Positions 32,158 to 41,895 are shown, counted from the first letter of the stretch. The stretch is DNA of 43,522 bases from Burkholderiaceae bacterium (GCA_030654805.1 JAURWR010000071.1:1-43522); one strand, 5' to 3'. Notes: a model not told the origin generated them from the sequence alone. Numbers and translations: made by a program.

Positions 32158-34704
32158 TCAGCCGTTGCTCATCGCCCGAACTTCCTCGATCGTCGTGACG
32201 CCGGTCAGCACCTTGTCGATGCCGTCCTGACGCAAGGTGCGCATGCCTTCGCGCTGCGCGACCACCTTCAGCGCCTCGGCGCGATCGCCGGACTGCACCA
32301 TGCGGCGCAGATCGCGCGAGATCACCATCAATTCGTGCAACCCGGCGCGGCCCTTGAAGCCGGTGTGGTCGCAGTGCTTGCAGCCGGGGCTGTGGTGCAT
32401 CACCAGGCGGCCGTTGCGGCCATGCTGCTCGGTCCACTGCGTGCGCAGCGCATCGCGGCTGGGCAGCTCGGACGGGTCCAGCGTGAACGCGTGCAGGTAG
32501 TCGTCGAGCAGTTCGTCGATCTCGGCGTCGGTCGCGTCGCGGGTCTGGCGGCAGTCTGTGCACAGACGGCGCACCAGACGCTGTGCCAGCACCGCCAGCA
32601 GCGAGTCGGCGAAGTTGAACGGGTCCATGCCCATGTCGAGCAGGCGGGTCACCGTCTCGGTCGCGCTGTTGGTGTGCAGCGTGCTCATCACGAGGTGGCC
32701 GGTCAGCGACGCCTCGATGGCCATCTGCGCGGTTTCCTCGTCACGGATTTCGCCGACCATGATCACGTCCGGGTCGGCGCGCAGGAACGCGCGCAGCGCC
32801 TTCGCGAAGGTCCAGTCGATGCGCGGGTTGACCTGCACCTGGCGCAGCCCGGGCTGGGTGATCTCGATCGGGTCTTCGGCCGTCCAGATCTTGCGCTGCG
32901 GCTGGTTGATCGCCGCCAGCGCCGAATGCAGCGTGGTCGTCTTGCCCGAGCCGGTCGGGCCCACGCACAGCACCATGCCGTAGGGCCGTTCGATCGCGGC
33001 TTTCAGCTGTGCGAGGTTGTGCGCCGACATGCCGAGCTGCTCCAGCGGGATCGGCCGCGCCGACACCAGGATGCGCATCACCACGTCTTCGAGGCTGTTG
33101 TTGGTCGGGATCGTCGCCACCCGCAACTCGATGCGGTGCTGCGACGAGAAGCGCGCGAAATTGATCTTGCCGTCCTGCGGCTTGCGGCGCTCGGAGATGT
33201 CGAGGTCGCACATGATCTTGATGCGCGCGATCAGCGACGAGCGGTAGTTGGGCGGCAGTTCGAGGTAGGTGCGCAGCACGCCGTCCTTGCGGAAGCGGAT
33301 GCGGATCTTCTCGCGGCCCGGGTAGCTCTCGATGTGGATGTCGGAGACGCCGTCCTTGTAGGCCTCGATGATCAGGTTGTTGATCAGGCGAACCAGCGAG
33401 TTGTCCGACTGCTCGATCGGCCGGTCGTCGTGGAAGACGGCGTCGTTCTCGCGCTCCAGGGTCTCGACCAGTTGGTCGGTGCCCATCGGTTCGAGCACCT
33501 GCGTCTCGTGCCCGAACTCGCCTGAGTAGCGCCCTGACGCGATCGCGCCGATCTGCTCGTAGACGGCGTCGATGCGCAGGTCGATCGAACGGCTCTGGGC
33601 GAGCACTGGCAGCACCTTCATCTGCACCGAGAACTCGGCCTCCTCGACCGCCGTGTGCAGCCGCGCCGGGTCGTCGATCGCGATCACCACACGGTTTTCG
33701 CACATCAGCAGCGGCAGCACCCGAAGCCGGGTGGCGACTGCGTAGGGCAGCTTGCGCAACGCCTCGCTGTCGACCGGAAAGGCGTCGACATCGACCAGCG
33801 GATAGCCCATCTTGCGCGCCATCGCCACTTGCAGGTCGGCTCGCGACACCACGCCGTTGCGCACCAGGATTTCGCCCAGCGGCACGCCTCGGTCGTGCTG
33901 CTGCTGCGCCAGCGCATCCTGGAGCTCTGCCTCGCTGATGAGGTTCAGGGACAACAGGGCTTCGCCGATGCGCACCATCGGCATGCGGGCCTGCTGATCG
34001 AGTGCGCGCATCAGCTGATCGGGCGTCACGATGTTGCGCGTGACGAGGATGTCGCCGACCTTCTGGCTGCGCAGCCGTGCCTGCTGCTCTGCGGCCTGCT
34101 CGATCTGCTGCGGCGTCGCGGCTCGCTGCGCAACCAGCACCTCTCCGATGCGGGCCCCCAGCTCGAAGCTGCTGAATGCGGCGGCGGGGACGAACATCCG
34201 CGTGACGGCCGGCGTTGCGTTCTTGGGGTTGCATTCGACCGGCGGGAACAGGAACAGGCCCAACTCGGTCTGGACATGGCCGAGCGTCGAGCCCAGCAGT
34301 TCGCCGCCGAGCCGCCAGGTCAGCTGGAAGGGGGTGGCGGCGCCGGGTGCGAGCGAGAGCGCACCCGCGTCGTCGTGGTCGATGTTGGGTGCAGCCAGCG
34401 GCTGCGTCAGGCACAGCGAGCGGAATTGATCGAAGCGCAGCGGCAGGTTGGTGCGTGACGGCGGCAACTGCACCAGTGCGACGCCTTGCTCGGGCAGCAA
34501 CGCGGTCAACTGACCGTGCATCAGCTTGTCGTTCACGCCGGTGATCGTGCAGGCCAGTGCGTCGGTCTGTGGCTGCGGGTGCGGGTAGGCCGCGTACGGG
34601 GGTGTCGGCCAGCAGAACGGCGCAGGTTGTCCCTCTGCGCGTGCCGTGGCGCCGTCGGATCGTTCTGCGCCGCCCCAGTGCAGCGGTGTCAGCATTTCGG
34701 CCAT
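32158..34704 (-). CDS. GspE/PilB-family type II secretion/type IV pilus ATPase with long N-terminal extension
   Basis: An 848-residue ATPase, about 280 residues longer than a standard GspE/PilB. Residues about 55-190 may form a PilZ-like or novel domain; about 195-400 hold repeated MshEN/GspE_N-type helical units (IGEVLVAQRAATPQQIEQAA, VGDILVTRNIVTPDQLM, IGEALLSLNLISEAELQDA, LGEILVRNGVVSRADLQVAM). MshEN motifs are known c-di-GMP-binding modules. The catalytic core has Walker A GPTGSGKTT near 581, Asp and His boxes, Walker B DPDVIMVGEIRDEE, and a zinc motif (CTDC ... CKHC). ATG 34704 follows GAGGA at 5 bp. No pilin, platform or secretin gene is near, so its machine is encoded elsewhere. Confidence 0.9.
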   Translation of the reverse strand: MAEMLTPLHWGGAERSDGATARAEGQPAPFCWPTPPYAAYPHPQPQTDALACTITGVNDKLMHGQLTALLPEQGVALVQLPPSRTNLPLRFDQFRSLCLTQPLAAPNIDHDDAGALSLAPGAATPFQLTWRLGGELLGSTLGHVQTELGLFLFPPVECNPKNATPAVTRMFVPAAAFSSFELGARIGEVLVAQRAATPQQIEQAAEQQARLRSQKVGDILVTRNIVTPDQLMRALDQQARMPMVRIGEALLSLNLISEAELQDALAQQQHDRGVPLGEILVRNGVVSRADLQVAMARKMGYPLVDVDAFPVDSEALRKLPYAVATRLRVLPLLMCENRVVIAIDDPARLHTAVEEAEFSVQMKVLPVLAQSRSIDLRIDAVYEQIGAIASGRYSGEFGHETQVLEPMGTDQLVETLERENDAVFHDDRPIEQSDNSLVRLINNLIIEAYKDGVSDIHIESYPGREKIRIRFRKDGVLRTYLELPPNYRSSLIARIKIMCDLDISERRKPQDGKINFARFSSQHRIELRVATIPTNNSLEDVVMRILVSARPIPLEQLGMSAHNLAQLKAAIERPYGMVLCVGPTGSGKTTTLHSALAAINQPQRKIWTAEDPIEITQPGLRQVQVNPRIDWTFAKALRAFLRADPDVIMVGEIRDEETAQMAIEASLTGHLVMSTLHTNSATETVTRLLDMGMDPFNFADSLLAVLAQRLVRRLCTDCRQTRDATDAEIDELLDDYLHAFTLDPSELPSRDALRTQWTEQHGRNGRLVMHHSPGCKHCDHTGFKGRAGLHELMVISRDLRRMVQSGDRAEALKVVAQREGMRTLRQDGIDKVLTGVTTIEEVRAMSNG

Positions 34705-34910
34705 GTTTTCCTCGGCGTGAATCAGCGCGGTTGCACGCCTGATGTTCGCGCCGACCTGGGGACATCGAGGCCGCGATATGCGGGGTCTGAGGACGCCACT
34801 TCCGGCCTTTGCGTCGACCGTGCCATCGCAGCATCGCTCGTGTTGCAGGGCGTCGGGCGATGCCCTGCATTCGCCGGTGGAAGGTGGCCGATGCGGCGCC
34901 GGGGCGATCC

Positions 34911-35201
34911 TCAGCGCTGCATCAGTTTGCGGGTGAGGCGAATCACCGACCACGCGGACAGGGCCACGCGTGCGATGCGCCAGCCGATTCGGCGCCGCCG
35001 CGCCAGCATCAGCAGCAGCGGAATACCGGCGGCGGCCGCCGGGCCGAGCCACGATCGCGAGCGGTCGACCGCAGCCGTGATGCTGGTGAGTGGTGCAGTA
35101 CAGGCCTGCCACTCGGCACCCAGCGACTGGCGTTGCAACTCGGCGCGCAGCACCAGGAGTTCACGCCGCAGTGCGAGTTCACGCGACCGGACGTCGCTCA
35201 T
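34911..35201 (-). CDS. YqjK-like small membrane-associated protein
   Basis: A 96-residue protein: an N-terminal Arg-rich coiled coil (SRELALRRELLVLRAELQRQ), then a Trp/Ala-rich segment SWLGPAAAAGIPLLLMLA that could be one membrane helix, and a basic tail. Its place as third gene after DUF883 and holin-like genes, with a 4-bp overlap (ATGA) with the latter, fits the YqjD-YqjE-YqjK arrangement. Sequence similarity to YqjK itself is not strong enough to assert from memory. A weak inverted repeat lies about 45 bp downstream (GCAGGGC / GCCCTGC, 34845-34868). Confidence 0.65.
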   Translation of the reverse strand: MSDVRSRELALRRELLVLRAELQRQSLGAEWQACTAPLTSITAAVDRSRSWLGPAAAAGIPLLLMLARRRRIGWRIARVALSAWSVIRLTRKLMQR

Positions 35202-35578
35202 CGGGGTTCCTCAGGAAGCGTGGCCGATGGGCGCAGCGCGGCGATGTCGCGCTGCAGTTCCGCGACCGTGACCGCCATGAACGGTGGCCGGCTCGCAGCG
35301 CGAGCGCGCCAACGGACGGCCGAGACCCAGGTGGCGACGACGTACGCCAACGCCAGCCCGCCAACGGTCAGCAGCCGGTGGCTGTCCCACATCAGAACGA
35401 CCAGGAACGCCGTGCACATCAGCACCGCCATGCCGAGGAGCATCAGCGTGACCACCGCCGAGATCAGCTGCCCGACCAGACGCAGCCGTTCCTCCTCGAG
35501 CTCGGTCGCGGCGAGTTCCAGCCGCGTGGCGCCGATGTCGAGCAGCAGTGCCAGCAGCGATCGCACCGAATCGAACAT
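35198..35578 (-). CDS. YqjE-like phage-holin-superfamily membrane protein
   Basis: A 126-residue protein with two membrane helices (about 37-60 and 66-88: LISAVVTLMLLGMAVLMCTA and the stretch around LLTVGGLALAYVVATWVSA), after an amphipathic N-terminal helix MFDSVRSLLALLLDIGATRL. This is the layout of the YqjE/Phage_holin_3_6 family. Its role in envelope stress or stationary phase is not known in detail. It lies between the DUF883 and YqjK-like genes, with 22 bp upstream and a 4-bp overlap downstream. Confidence 0.85.
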   Translation of the reverse strand: MFDSVRSLLALLLDIGATRLELAATELEEERLRLVGQLISAVVTLMLLGMAVLMCTAFLVVLMWDSHRLLTVGGLALAYVVATWVSAVRWRARAASRPPFMAVTVAELQRDIAALRPSATLPEEPR

Positions 35579-35600
35579 GCGCAGGATCTGCTTGGTTCGC

Positions 35601-35930
35601 TCAGCGACGGGCGATCAGCATGCCAATCAGCAGGCCGACACCCGCAGCAACGCCCATCGCGGCATACGGGTGCTCGTGCACCGCGCGGTCGGTGACACGT
35701 GCGGCGTGCTTGGCATTCACGACCGCAGTCTCCTCGATACGCTGCAACTCGTCCTTGGCACGCAGCAGTTTTTCCTGGGCGCGCTTGAGCAGGTGGGTGT
35801 ATTCGTGGCCGGCAGCGGCGCCAGCACCTTTCAGCAGGCTCTCGGCTTCACCGACGGTCTGCTTCAGTGCATCGGCAAGTTCGTCACGGGTGGCTTGCAG
35901 GCTGGCGGCAGCAGCATCGATCTGGCTCAT
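35601..35930 (-). CDS. ElaB/YqjD-type DUF883 membrane-anchored protein
   Basis: A 109-residue tail-anchored protein: an amphipathic helical body (about 1-80) and a C-terminal membrane helix AAMGVAAGVGLLIGMLIARR, diagnostic of the YqjD/ElaB family. In E. coli, YqjD binds 100S/70S ribosomes and tethers them to the inner membrane in stationary phase. It is the first gene of the three-gene cluster. An inverted repeat containing TTGACA lies about 60-80 bp upstream (35988-36009). Confidence 0.85.
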   Translation of the reverse strand: MSQIDAAAASLQATRDELADALKQTVGEAESLLKGAGAAAGHEYTHLLKRAQEKLLRAKDELQRIEETAVVNAKHAARVTDRAVHEHPYAAMGVAAGVGLLIGMLIARR

Positions 35931-35987
35931 GGCGGGTCTCCGGGTGGTTGAGGGTGTGTCCGTTCAGAGATGGGGGCATCCCTGATC

Positions 35988-36009
35988 GTGTCAAGGCGCA
36001 CTTTGACAC
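35988..36009. promoter_or_regulatory. Inverted repeat with TTGACA arms between yqjD-like gene and lipoprotein stop
   Basis: GTGTCAA-N8-TTGACAC has perfect 7-bp arms. Read on the minus strand it contains TTGACA, a consensus -35, about 60 bp before the DUF883 start, though no good -10 follows at 17 bp. It could equally be the transcript end of the lipoprotein operon, whose stop is 29 bp away. Promoter, operator and terminator remain open. Confidence 0.4.
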
Positions 36010-36037
36010 TTTCAACGGAAACAAACCTTGATCTTGA

Positions 36038-38632
36038 TCACCAGGAGTTGGGATCCTCGTGTCCGGCGTAGAGCGGCGGGTTGAGCGGTTTCCACGCCGC
36101 GTCGGTGCTGCAAGGCCCGGGCTGGCTGTTGGGGCAGGTGGTGCCGGTGCCGGTGGAGGCGGGCTTGAGGGTCGCCAGATAGTTGTACGTGCGCGTGACC
36201 GAGGCGCCCGGCGAGGTCTCCGACACGTAGGGAGACGTTCGAATCGTCAGATCGACGCTGCCCGCCTTGGTGGAGATGACCGCGTTGGTCAGGTCACCGG
36301 CATTGAACGTGGCGCCGCTGAAGTCGGCGCCGGCCAGCAGCGCCTGCTCGAACGACAACTGCGACTGGGTCGAATCGCTGGAACTGGTCGCGCCCTGGAA
36401 GGTGGATGCCACGAACTGGCTTCCGCTGAAGCTGCCGCCCTGGAACTTGCAGTTGTTGAACGAGCTTTGCATGAACAGGCTGTTCGAGAAGCTGCCGCTG
36501 ACCACGGTGCAGCCATCGAAGTGCGTCACGGTGGCACCATCGGAATACGCCTGCGCGTAGTCGAACGACGAATTGGTCCATGTTGTTTGCGAGAAATCGG
36601 CCCCCACGGCGTACACGTAATTGAAGGTCGAACCCGTGATCGTCGAGCCGTTGAACTTCGCGTTGGTGAGGTCGGCGTTGGAGACCCGGAAGGTGGTCAG
36701 CACCGAGTCCTTGAAGCTCGAATTCCTCGCCTGAGCGACCACGAGGGTCACGCCGGTGAGGGTGGAGTTGTCGAAGATGGCGCCGACGAACGAGCCACCG
36801 GTGTGGGTGTTGTTGCTCAGTGTCGAGTGACTCAGATCGGCGCCGTCGAACGTGACCGCATCGAAGCTGCTGTTGGACACCGTGGACTGGGTCCACAGTG
36901 CGCCGGTCATATCGAGGTTCTTGAAAACTGCACCGTTGATCGTTGTGCCCTTGAAGTTGCTCGGGAACGAGGCTGACGCCAGCACCGTGCGGTCGAAGGT
37001 GGTCTTGACACCGGTGCCGGGGGCTGACGAGATCTGCGCACCTTCGAACGACACCGACTGGAAGCGGGCGTTGGTGAAGTCGGAGCCTGAAATGACCGCG
37101 TTGTCGAAGCGGGCGCTCAGCACATTGGCGTTCACGAAGCTGGCATGGGCAATCGTCGAGCCCCGCAGATCGAGGGCGGCCATCGTCTTGTTGCTGAAGT
37201 CCAGCCCGGTGAGGTCGCATTTCTGGCAATTGCCGAACGAGAAGACCAGCACTTCCTGGTGATTGGGAACGAAGCCGCCGGTCACGTCGATGTCTTGCGG
37301 GTACCGGAACTCGGTCAGGTTGCTGGGGCCGACATCGAAGCGCTGATATTCACGCAGGTAGGCATTGATGGGAATGCCGTCGGTGTCGCCCTTTCCCCGG
37401 ATGTCCCGAATCTGCCTCCAGACATTGAGCGGGCCGAGATTGTGGTAGGCGAATTCGGCCACCATGGCCTCCGCCGGGGTCGAGTAGTCGAACAGCACGT
37501 TGGCGGGGGATTTGGCTATGGTCACATGCACCCAATCGAACAGCTCCCCGCCGGTCTGCAGGTTGTCCGGGTAGTTCGTGCAGGTGCCGACGCGGGTCTG
37601 GGTCGGGTAGCTTTTGTGCGTAGCCGGGTCGACGAGCAGGCCCAGCGCCCGCGGCACGCCCTTCAGCAGCGCCTGCGTCTCCGCATTCACGAGATCGAGC
37701 CGACGGTTGTCCGGGTCCCAGTGGGGGATGTACTCGCTCGCGTCTTCGATCGAGGACGCGGAGAACAACGGGTAGCCGCACTGCGACTTCAGGTACAGGC
37801 CGCTACTCATGGCCTGGAACTTGAAGTTCGATCCGCAGGCATAGACGGTCATCAGCTGGCTGTCCGATATCGTTGGTGAATAGTTGACGATGGCCAGCGC
37901 CGTGTGCGATGTCTTGCGCAACTCGAAGAGCGCCATGTTGTTCGCGGGCAGCGCCGTCGAGAAGTAGCTGTTGTAGGTGTCGGTGTCCTTGTACTGCAGC
38001 GCGATGGTCTCGATCCGCGTGCACGCCGGTGTGTAGGCATCGAGCTTTTGAACCCGACCCGCAGTGCCCCGAGCGGCTGCCGCCTGCGCCGCGTTGTTCT
38101 GGATCAGCCACTGGCCGAGTACCGACTCATTGCTGGTCGGCACGAACCCAGCGTGGGCGAAGACATGGGTGACCTCGTCGGTGGCGCCGGTGCCCGAGTG
38201 CTGCACCACCGCCTCGTACTCGCCCTTGTCGAACTGGACGGTCTGGCACGGGTTCGCCGCATTGATGACGGCCAGCGCCGGCGCGGTGCTGCCGCTGGCA
38301 TGGATCTCGACGCTGTGGCCGTGCAGGATGTTCGGGTCCATGCAGACCGTCTGACGGGTCGGGTAGTCGAAGCGGTAGGGAATGCTGCGCCGCGCTTTCT
38401 CCGGCTCACTTGAACCCGGATGCTTGAGCTCGACGTAGACGGTGTGTTGCTGGCTGGCGCGCGTGCCCTTGGCCTGAAGCTCCTCCAGCGTGTGCGCGCT
38501 CTTGCGGGCCGCTGCCGGCGTGGTCGGGTTGGCTGCCGACGAGTCGTCGCCCGACCCATCGCCACAGCCTGCGAGCACGGCGATCGTGATCAGCCCCAGC
38601 GCTGCTGCGTGACGTGCCAGTGGGTGTTTCAT
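36038..38632 (-). CDS. Large lipoprotein with pentapeptide-repeat domain
   Basis: An 864-residue predicted lipoprotein. The signal ends in the lipobox VLAGC (Cys23), then a Ser/Asp/Thr linker. Residues about 70-460 are a beta-rich region with many Cys and aromatic residues that I do not recognise. Residues about 470-780 are a long run of pentapeptide repeats of the A(D/N)LxxS/F type (LTGLDFSNKTMAALDLRGST, ISGSDFTNARFQSVSFEGAQ, ...), which fold as a right-handed quadrilateral beta-helix. ATG 38632 gives a normal signal length. It is 29 bp after a 1077-residue lipoprotein gene in the same orientation. No function is inferred; a surface or periplasmic structural role fits. Confidence 0.8.
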   Translation of the reverse strand: MKHPLARHAAALGLITIAVLAGCGDGSGDDSSAANPTTPAAARKSAHTLEELQAKGTRASQQHTVYVELKHPGSSEPEKARRSIPYRFDYPTRQTVCMDPNILHGHSVEIHASGSTAPALAVINAANPCQTVQFDKGEYEAVVQHSGTGATDEVTHVFAHAGFVPTSNESVLGQWLIQNNAAQAAAARGTAGRVQKLDAYTPACTRIETIALQYKDTDTYNSYFSTALPANNMALFELRKTSHTALAIVNYSPTISDSQLMTVYACGSNFKFQAMSSGLYLKSQCGYPLFSASSIEDASEYIPHWDPDNRRLDLVNAETQALLKGVPRALGLLVDPATHKSYPTQTRVGTCTNYPDNLQTGGELFDWVHVTIAKSPANVLFDYSTPAEAMVAEFAYHNLGPLNVWRQIRDIRGKGDTDGIPINAYLREYQRFDVGPSNLTEFRYPQDIDVTGGFVPNHQEVLVFSFGNCQKCDLTGLDFSNKTMAALDLRGSTIAHASFVNANVLSARFDNAVISGSDFTNARFQSVSFEGAQISSAPGTGVKTTFDRTVLASASFPSNFKGTTINGAVFKNLDMTGALWTQSTVSNSSFDAVTFDGADLSHSTLSNNTHTGGSFVGAIFDNSTLTGVTLVVAQARNSSFKDSVLTTFRVSNADLTNAKFNGSTITGSTFNYVYAVGADFSQTTWTNSSFDYAQAYSDGATVTHFDGCTVVSGSFSNSLFMQSSFNNCKFQGGSFSGSQFVASTFQGATSSSDSTQSQLSFEQALLAGADFSGATFNAGDLTNAVISTKAGSVDLTIRTSPYVSETSPGASVTRTYNYLATLKPASTGTGTTCPNSQPGPCSTDAAWKPLNPPLYAGHEDPNSW

Positions 38633-38661
38633 GAAGTCGTGCCTTGAAGAATTTGCGGGGT

Positions 38662-41600
38662 TCACTGCGGAGCAGGCGTGGACGGAATCCACTGGCTCAC
38701 CGAAGGCTCGGTGTCGCCCTGCGGGCCGGTCAGCGCCTCGAAGTTCAGCGAGTAGATGTTTCGCCAGGCGTCGAGGCTGAAGTTCGATGCCGCGATGCCG
38801 AGGGTCGCCGCCAGGAACTCGCCGGTGGGCTTGTAGATGTCCATCCGGTAGTCGCCCACGGCGCTTCCGGTGCCCTCGTAGCTCAGGATGAAGATGTAGC
38901 CCTTGTCCTCGATGTGCATGTCGAGGTACGTGACGGCACGTGCCGTGGTTCGCAGGCTGGTGCCCTGGGTCAGCGCTCCGGCGGCACCGAAGTAGGTGAC
39001 CGGCACCCCGTTCGAGTTGAATGCCCGCAGTTGACCTGCGCCGCCCGGGTTGGCCGGATCGATCTCGAGGATGATCACCGCGTCGTTCAGTCCGACCGCC
39101 ATCGTCACCGGTGCCAGCAGCAGACTCGGGTTGTTGACGACGCCCGCAGCAGAACTCGCGGGCCCGGACAGCAAGGTCGCCTGCGGTGCATCGGCCAGGC
39201 CGGTGGCCGTGGGGGCCAGCGTCAGCAGGAAGATCTTCTGGTGCGCCCGGCTGATGCCGATCAGCCTTTCATCGGAGAAGCGACGCACCACGTCGGGCTG
39301 GATGGGGAACACCCCCAGCACGCCGCCGCTGGTGTAGGTCGCGGCGCCGTCGAGCGGGAAATAGCCCACCGACCAGCCGCTGTCGCCCGTCGGCTGGATC
39401 AGCAGATTTGGCCCGACGCCAGCGACGCTGGTGAACAACGCGTTCTCGACCAGTGTGGGCGCAGCGGCATAGCAGCCGCCGAACTTCAGGCCGACGTTGG
39501 GGTTGCTGGTCAGCCCGATGGTCCGGTACGCGTAGCCGAGCACACCGCTGGCGCTGGCTCCGCAACTGCTGACACCGCCGCTGTGGCTTTGCCATGAATA
39601 GCTCAGACGGCCCAGTGTCTGGTTCACCGAGACGCTCGACAGGCTGGCGAGCGAGCCGGCCTGAATCTGCGACGACAGGTTCACACGGGTCTGCACCGGC
39701 GCAGCGCCGGCTTGCCACGCGTAGCTGCCTCCCGAGAACACCAGCCTTTCCTTGTGGCTGTAGACGGTGATGGACGACAGCGGAACCAGGTTCTCGGTCA
39801 GCACCAGATTGATGCTGAGCTTGCTTTGGCCCGGGTCGTTCTGGTTGCTGATGCCGACCGTCGAGGCCTGTCCGGCGATCCAGTCGTTGCTGGAATAGAA
39901 CTTCACCGAGACCGACACCGTGCCGCCGGCTGGTACGCCCTTGAAGCTCACGGTCTGCGTGTCGGACACCGTGGTGCCGGGCAGGTTGATCGTTTGCGAT
40001 GTGGTGGTCGAGTGCGAGAAGGTCAGCTTGACCACGTAGTGCGTGGCGGTCGCCGGAAACTCGAAATCGTTGGGGTCGTGACTGATGTTGACGTCGATGT
40101 CATGCGTGACGCTCACGCGACTTTCGGTGATCCAGGGGTGCCTGCTCACCTCGGCCGAGGTCTCCGCCAACTGCGCGATGGTGGACGCGATCGATATGGC
40201 ATTCATCGCCCAGCCGATGAATGGAATGGCGTCGAACATGGCCTCTTCCGATTCCTGTTCGGTGATGTACTGCAGCAGCTCCGACAACGCGGCCTTGAAA
40301 AGGATGTTGCCCAGGAACACGCCGGCCTGCGACATGATGTTGTCGGGGGAGTGATCGGAGCGACTCCAGATGCCCCCGGCGAAGGCCTTGAAGATGGCCA
40401 GCATCGCGGAAACCGTCGGGCTGAATGGCTTGATGTCGTCGTGCTGGGCTGCGGCAGCGGCCAGCAGCAGCGTGGGTATCCCGAGATTGATCGTCGTGGT
40501 CAGCGCGACACCCAGCACCTCGATGTCGCTGTTTCGGTAGCCGCCGTTGCCCAGGCCGCCCGCCGTGATTCGGGCACTGCTGGCATTGGCTGGAAAGGTG
40601 AATGCGCCGAACGTCTCGGCATCGATCAGTGGGGCACCCAGGAATGTGGGCGGGGGGGTGGCGACCACGAGAAACTTGCGGCTGTCGGTGTCCATCGCAT
40701 TGGCCACCACGATCAGGTCGTTTTCGTTGACCCAGTCCGCAGGCACCACTGGATTCCCGTCCGCATCCAGAAACTCCACGAAGATGCTCAGGTATCGAAG
40801 GTACCGGGAGCTGAAGCGCAGCGTGACCTTGTTGTCCACCACGCTGTGGATCACGGTGCTGAGACCCTGATGACTGTCGCCCAGGGCCAGCGTGTAGGTG
40901 TTGCCGTTCTCGGTTTCCGCATCCAGGCGGGTTCTGCGATTCGAGCTGGCCGCGGCCGTTGCGTCGCTGGCGGAGGTGTCTTGCACCCCGCTGGAATAGT
41001 ACAAATTCTTCAGCGCCGGGTCGTTGTTGACCGCATTCAAGGTGCTGCTCAACGGAAGTTGAGCAGCAGCCAGGATCGCGGGTTGAACGATGTACTGGTA
41101 CACCGACGTGCCGTCCGCCCGGGTGACCGGCACATCGTCGTCACCCAGCATCGGCGGCATCGTGTACCAGGTGTGCGGGGTGAATGTCTTGATGCTGGCG
41201 ATCAGATCGCTGAGGCCGGGTGCCTCCTGAATGTGAGCCATGACGATGGCCGATTGATCCGCGTTCATCGTCTGGAGATTGCCGTGATGAAAGATGATGG
41301 ACGCTGCAATGTTTGCAGGTGTGATTTCATCGTTGGTTCCGGTATCCAGCGTGACCGGGCCGGTGTCTGCCGTGGTGTCGTCCAGCGCACTCAACACTCC
41401 AGACGTTTTCTTGTTTGACTTCGAATTCAGGACGCGAGCAGAGGCCGCAACTGATTTGAGTGTCTTGGGTATGTAGATAACTGAGAGCGCAAAACCGTGA
41501 TGGACCGAATCGCCGTGCGCGGCACGCAGGTGACCGGAATGATCGGTGCGCTGAGTCACATAGATGTGGGTGGCTCGATTCGACGGAAGTTGGATGTCCG

Positions 41601-41895
41601 TTGCATAGTGAGACACGCGTGAGCTGGTTTTTCCGTGCAGTTTTCGACTCGCGTCGTCATGCAGCGACAGCGGATACGTTTTCCCCAGAACGTGAAGTTG
41701 ATAGGTTTCGTTTTCCGGGAGGAAGCCGTCGGTCGACAGCGAAAAGTGAAGCGTGCGTTGGTGCGACGAGCCGGAACCACCGCCATCGCCGCCGCATCCC
41801 GTGAGGAACGACGGCAAGCTGCAGGCCGCCACCGTGCCCCCCGCCATCTGCATGAAGTTTCGGCGGTTGACGTTCTTGCGTGCGTTCAGGACCAT
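38662..41895 (-). CDS. Very large lipoprotein with Tat-like signal
   Basis: A 1077-residue protein whose N-terminus NRRNFMQMAGG matches a twin-arginine signal (RR at 11-12) and ends in a lipobox FLTGC (Cys34), followed by a Gly/Asp-rich linker. Tat-exported lipoproteins are folded, often cofactor-bearing, before export. Residues about 40-560 and 560-760 are beta-rich (the latter resembles an Ig- or fibronectin-like segment, ATATHYVVKLTFSHSTTTSQ). The last 250 residues (about 830-1077) look like a beta-propeller or repeat region (LIGISRAHQKIFLLTLAPTA, AVTYLDMHIEDKGYIFILSY). I recognise no named family. It is the first gene of a two-gene unit, with a 29-bp gap to the next lipoprotein. No strong ribosome site is seen at the start. 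Confidence 0.75.
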   Translation of the reverse strand: MVLNARKNVNRRNFMQMAGGTVAACSLPSFLTGCGGDGGGSGSSHQRTLHFSLSTDGFLPENETYQLHVLGKTYPLSLHDDASRKLHGKTSSRVSHYATDIQLPSNRATHIYVTQRTDHSGHLRAAHGDSVHHGFALSVIYIPKTLKSVAASARVLNSKSNKKTSGVLSALDDTTADTGPVTLDTGTNDEITPANIAASIIFHHGNLQTMNADQSAIVMAHIQEAPGLSDLIASIKTFTPHTWYTMPPMLGDDDVPVTRADGTSVYQYIVQPAILAAAQLPLSSTLNAVNNDPALKNLYYSSGVQDTSASDATAAASSNRRTRLDAETENGNTYTLALGDSHQGLSTVIHSVVDNKVTLRFSSRYLRYLSIFVEFLDADGNPVVPADWVNENDLIVVANAMDTDSRKFLVVATPPPTFLGAPLIDAETFGAFTFPANASSARITAGGLGNGGYRNSDIEVLGVALTTTINLGIPTLLLAAAAAQHDDIKPFSPTVSAMLAIFKAFAGGIWSRSDHSPDNIMSQAGVFLGNILFKAALSELLQYITEQESEEAMFDAIPFIGWAMNAISIASTIAQLAETSAEVSRHPWITESRVSVTHDIDVNISHDPNDFEFPATATHYVVKLTFSHSTTTSQTINLPGTTVSDTQTVSFKGVPAGGTVSVSVKFYSSNDWIAGQASTVGISNQNDPGQSKLSINLVLTENLVPLSSITVYSHKERLVFSGGSYAWQAGAAPVQTRVNLSSQIQAGSLASLSSVSVNQTLGRLSYSWQSHSGGVSSCGASASGVLGYAYRTIGLTSNPNVGLKFGGCYAAAPTLVENALFTSVAGVGPNLLIQPTGDSGWSVGYFPLDGAATYTSGGVLGVFPIQPDVVRRFSDERLIGISRAHQKIFLLTLAPTATGLADAPQATLLSGPASSAAGVVNNPSLLLAPVTMAVGLNDAVIILEIDPANPGGAGQLRAFNSNGVPVTYFGAAGALTQGTSLRTTARAVTYLDMHIEDKGYIFILSYEGTGSAVGDYRMDIYKPTGEFLAATLGIAASNFSLDAWRNIYSLNFEALTGPQGDTEPSVSQWIPSTPAPQ

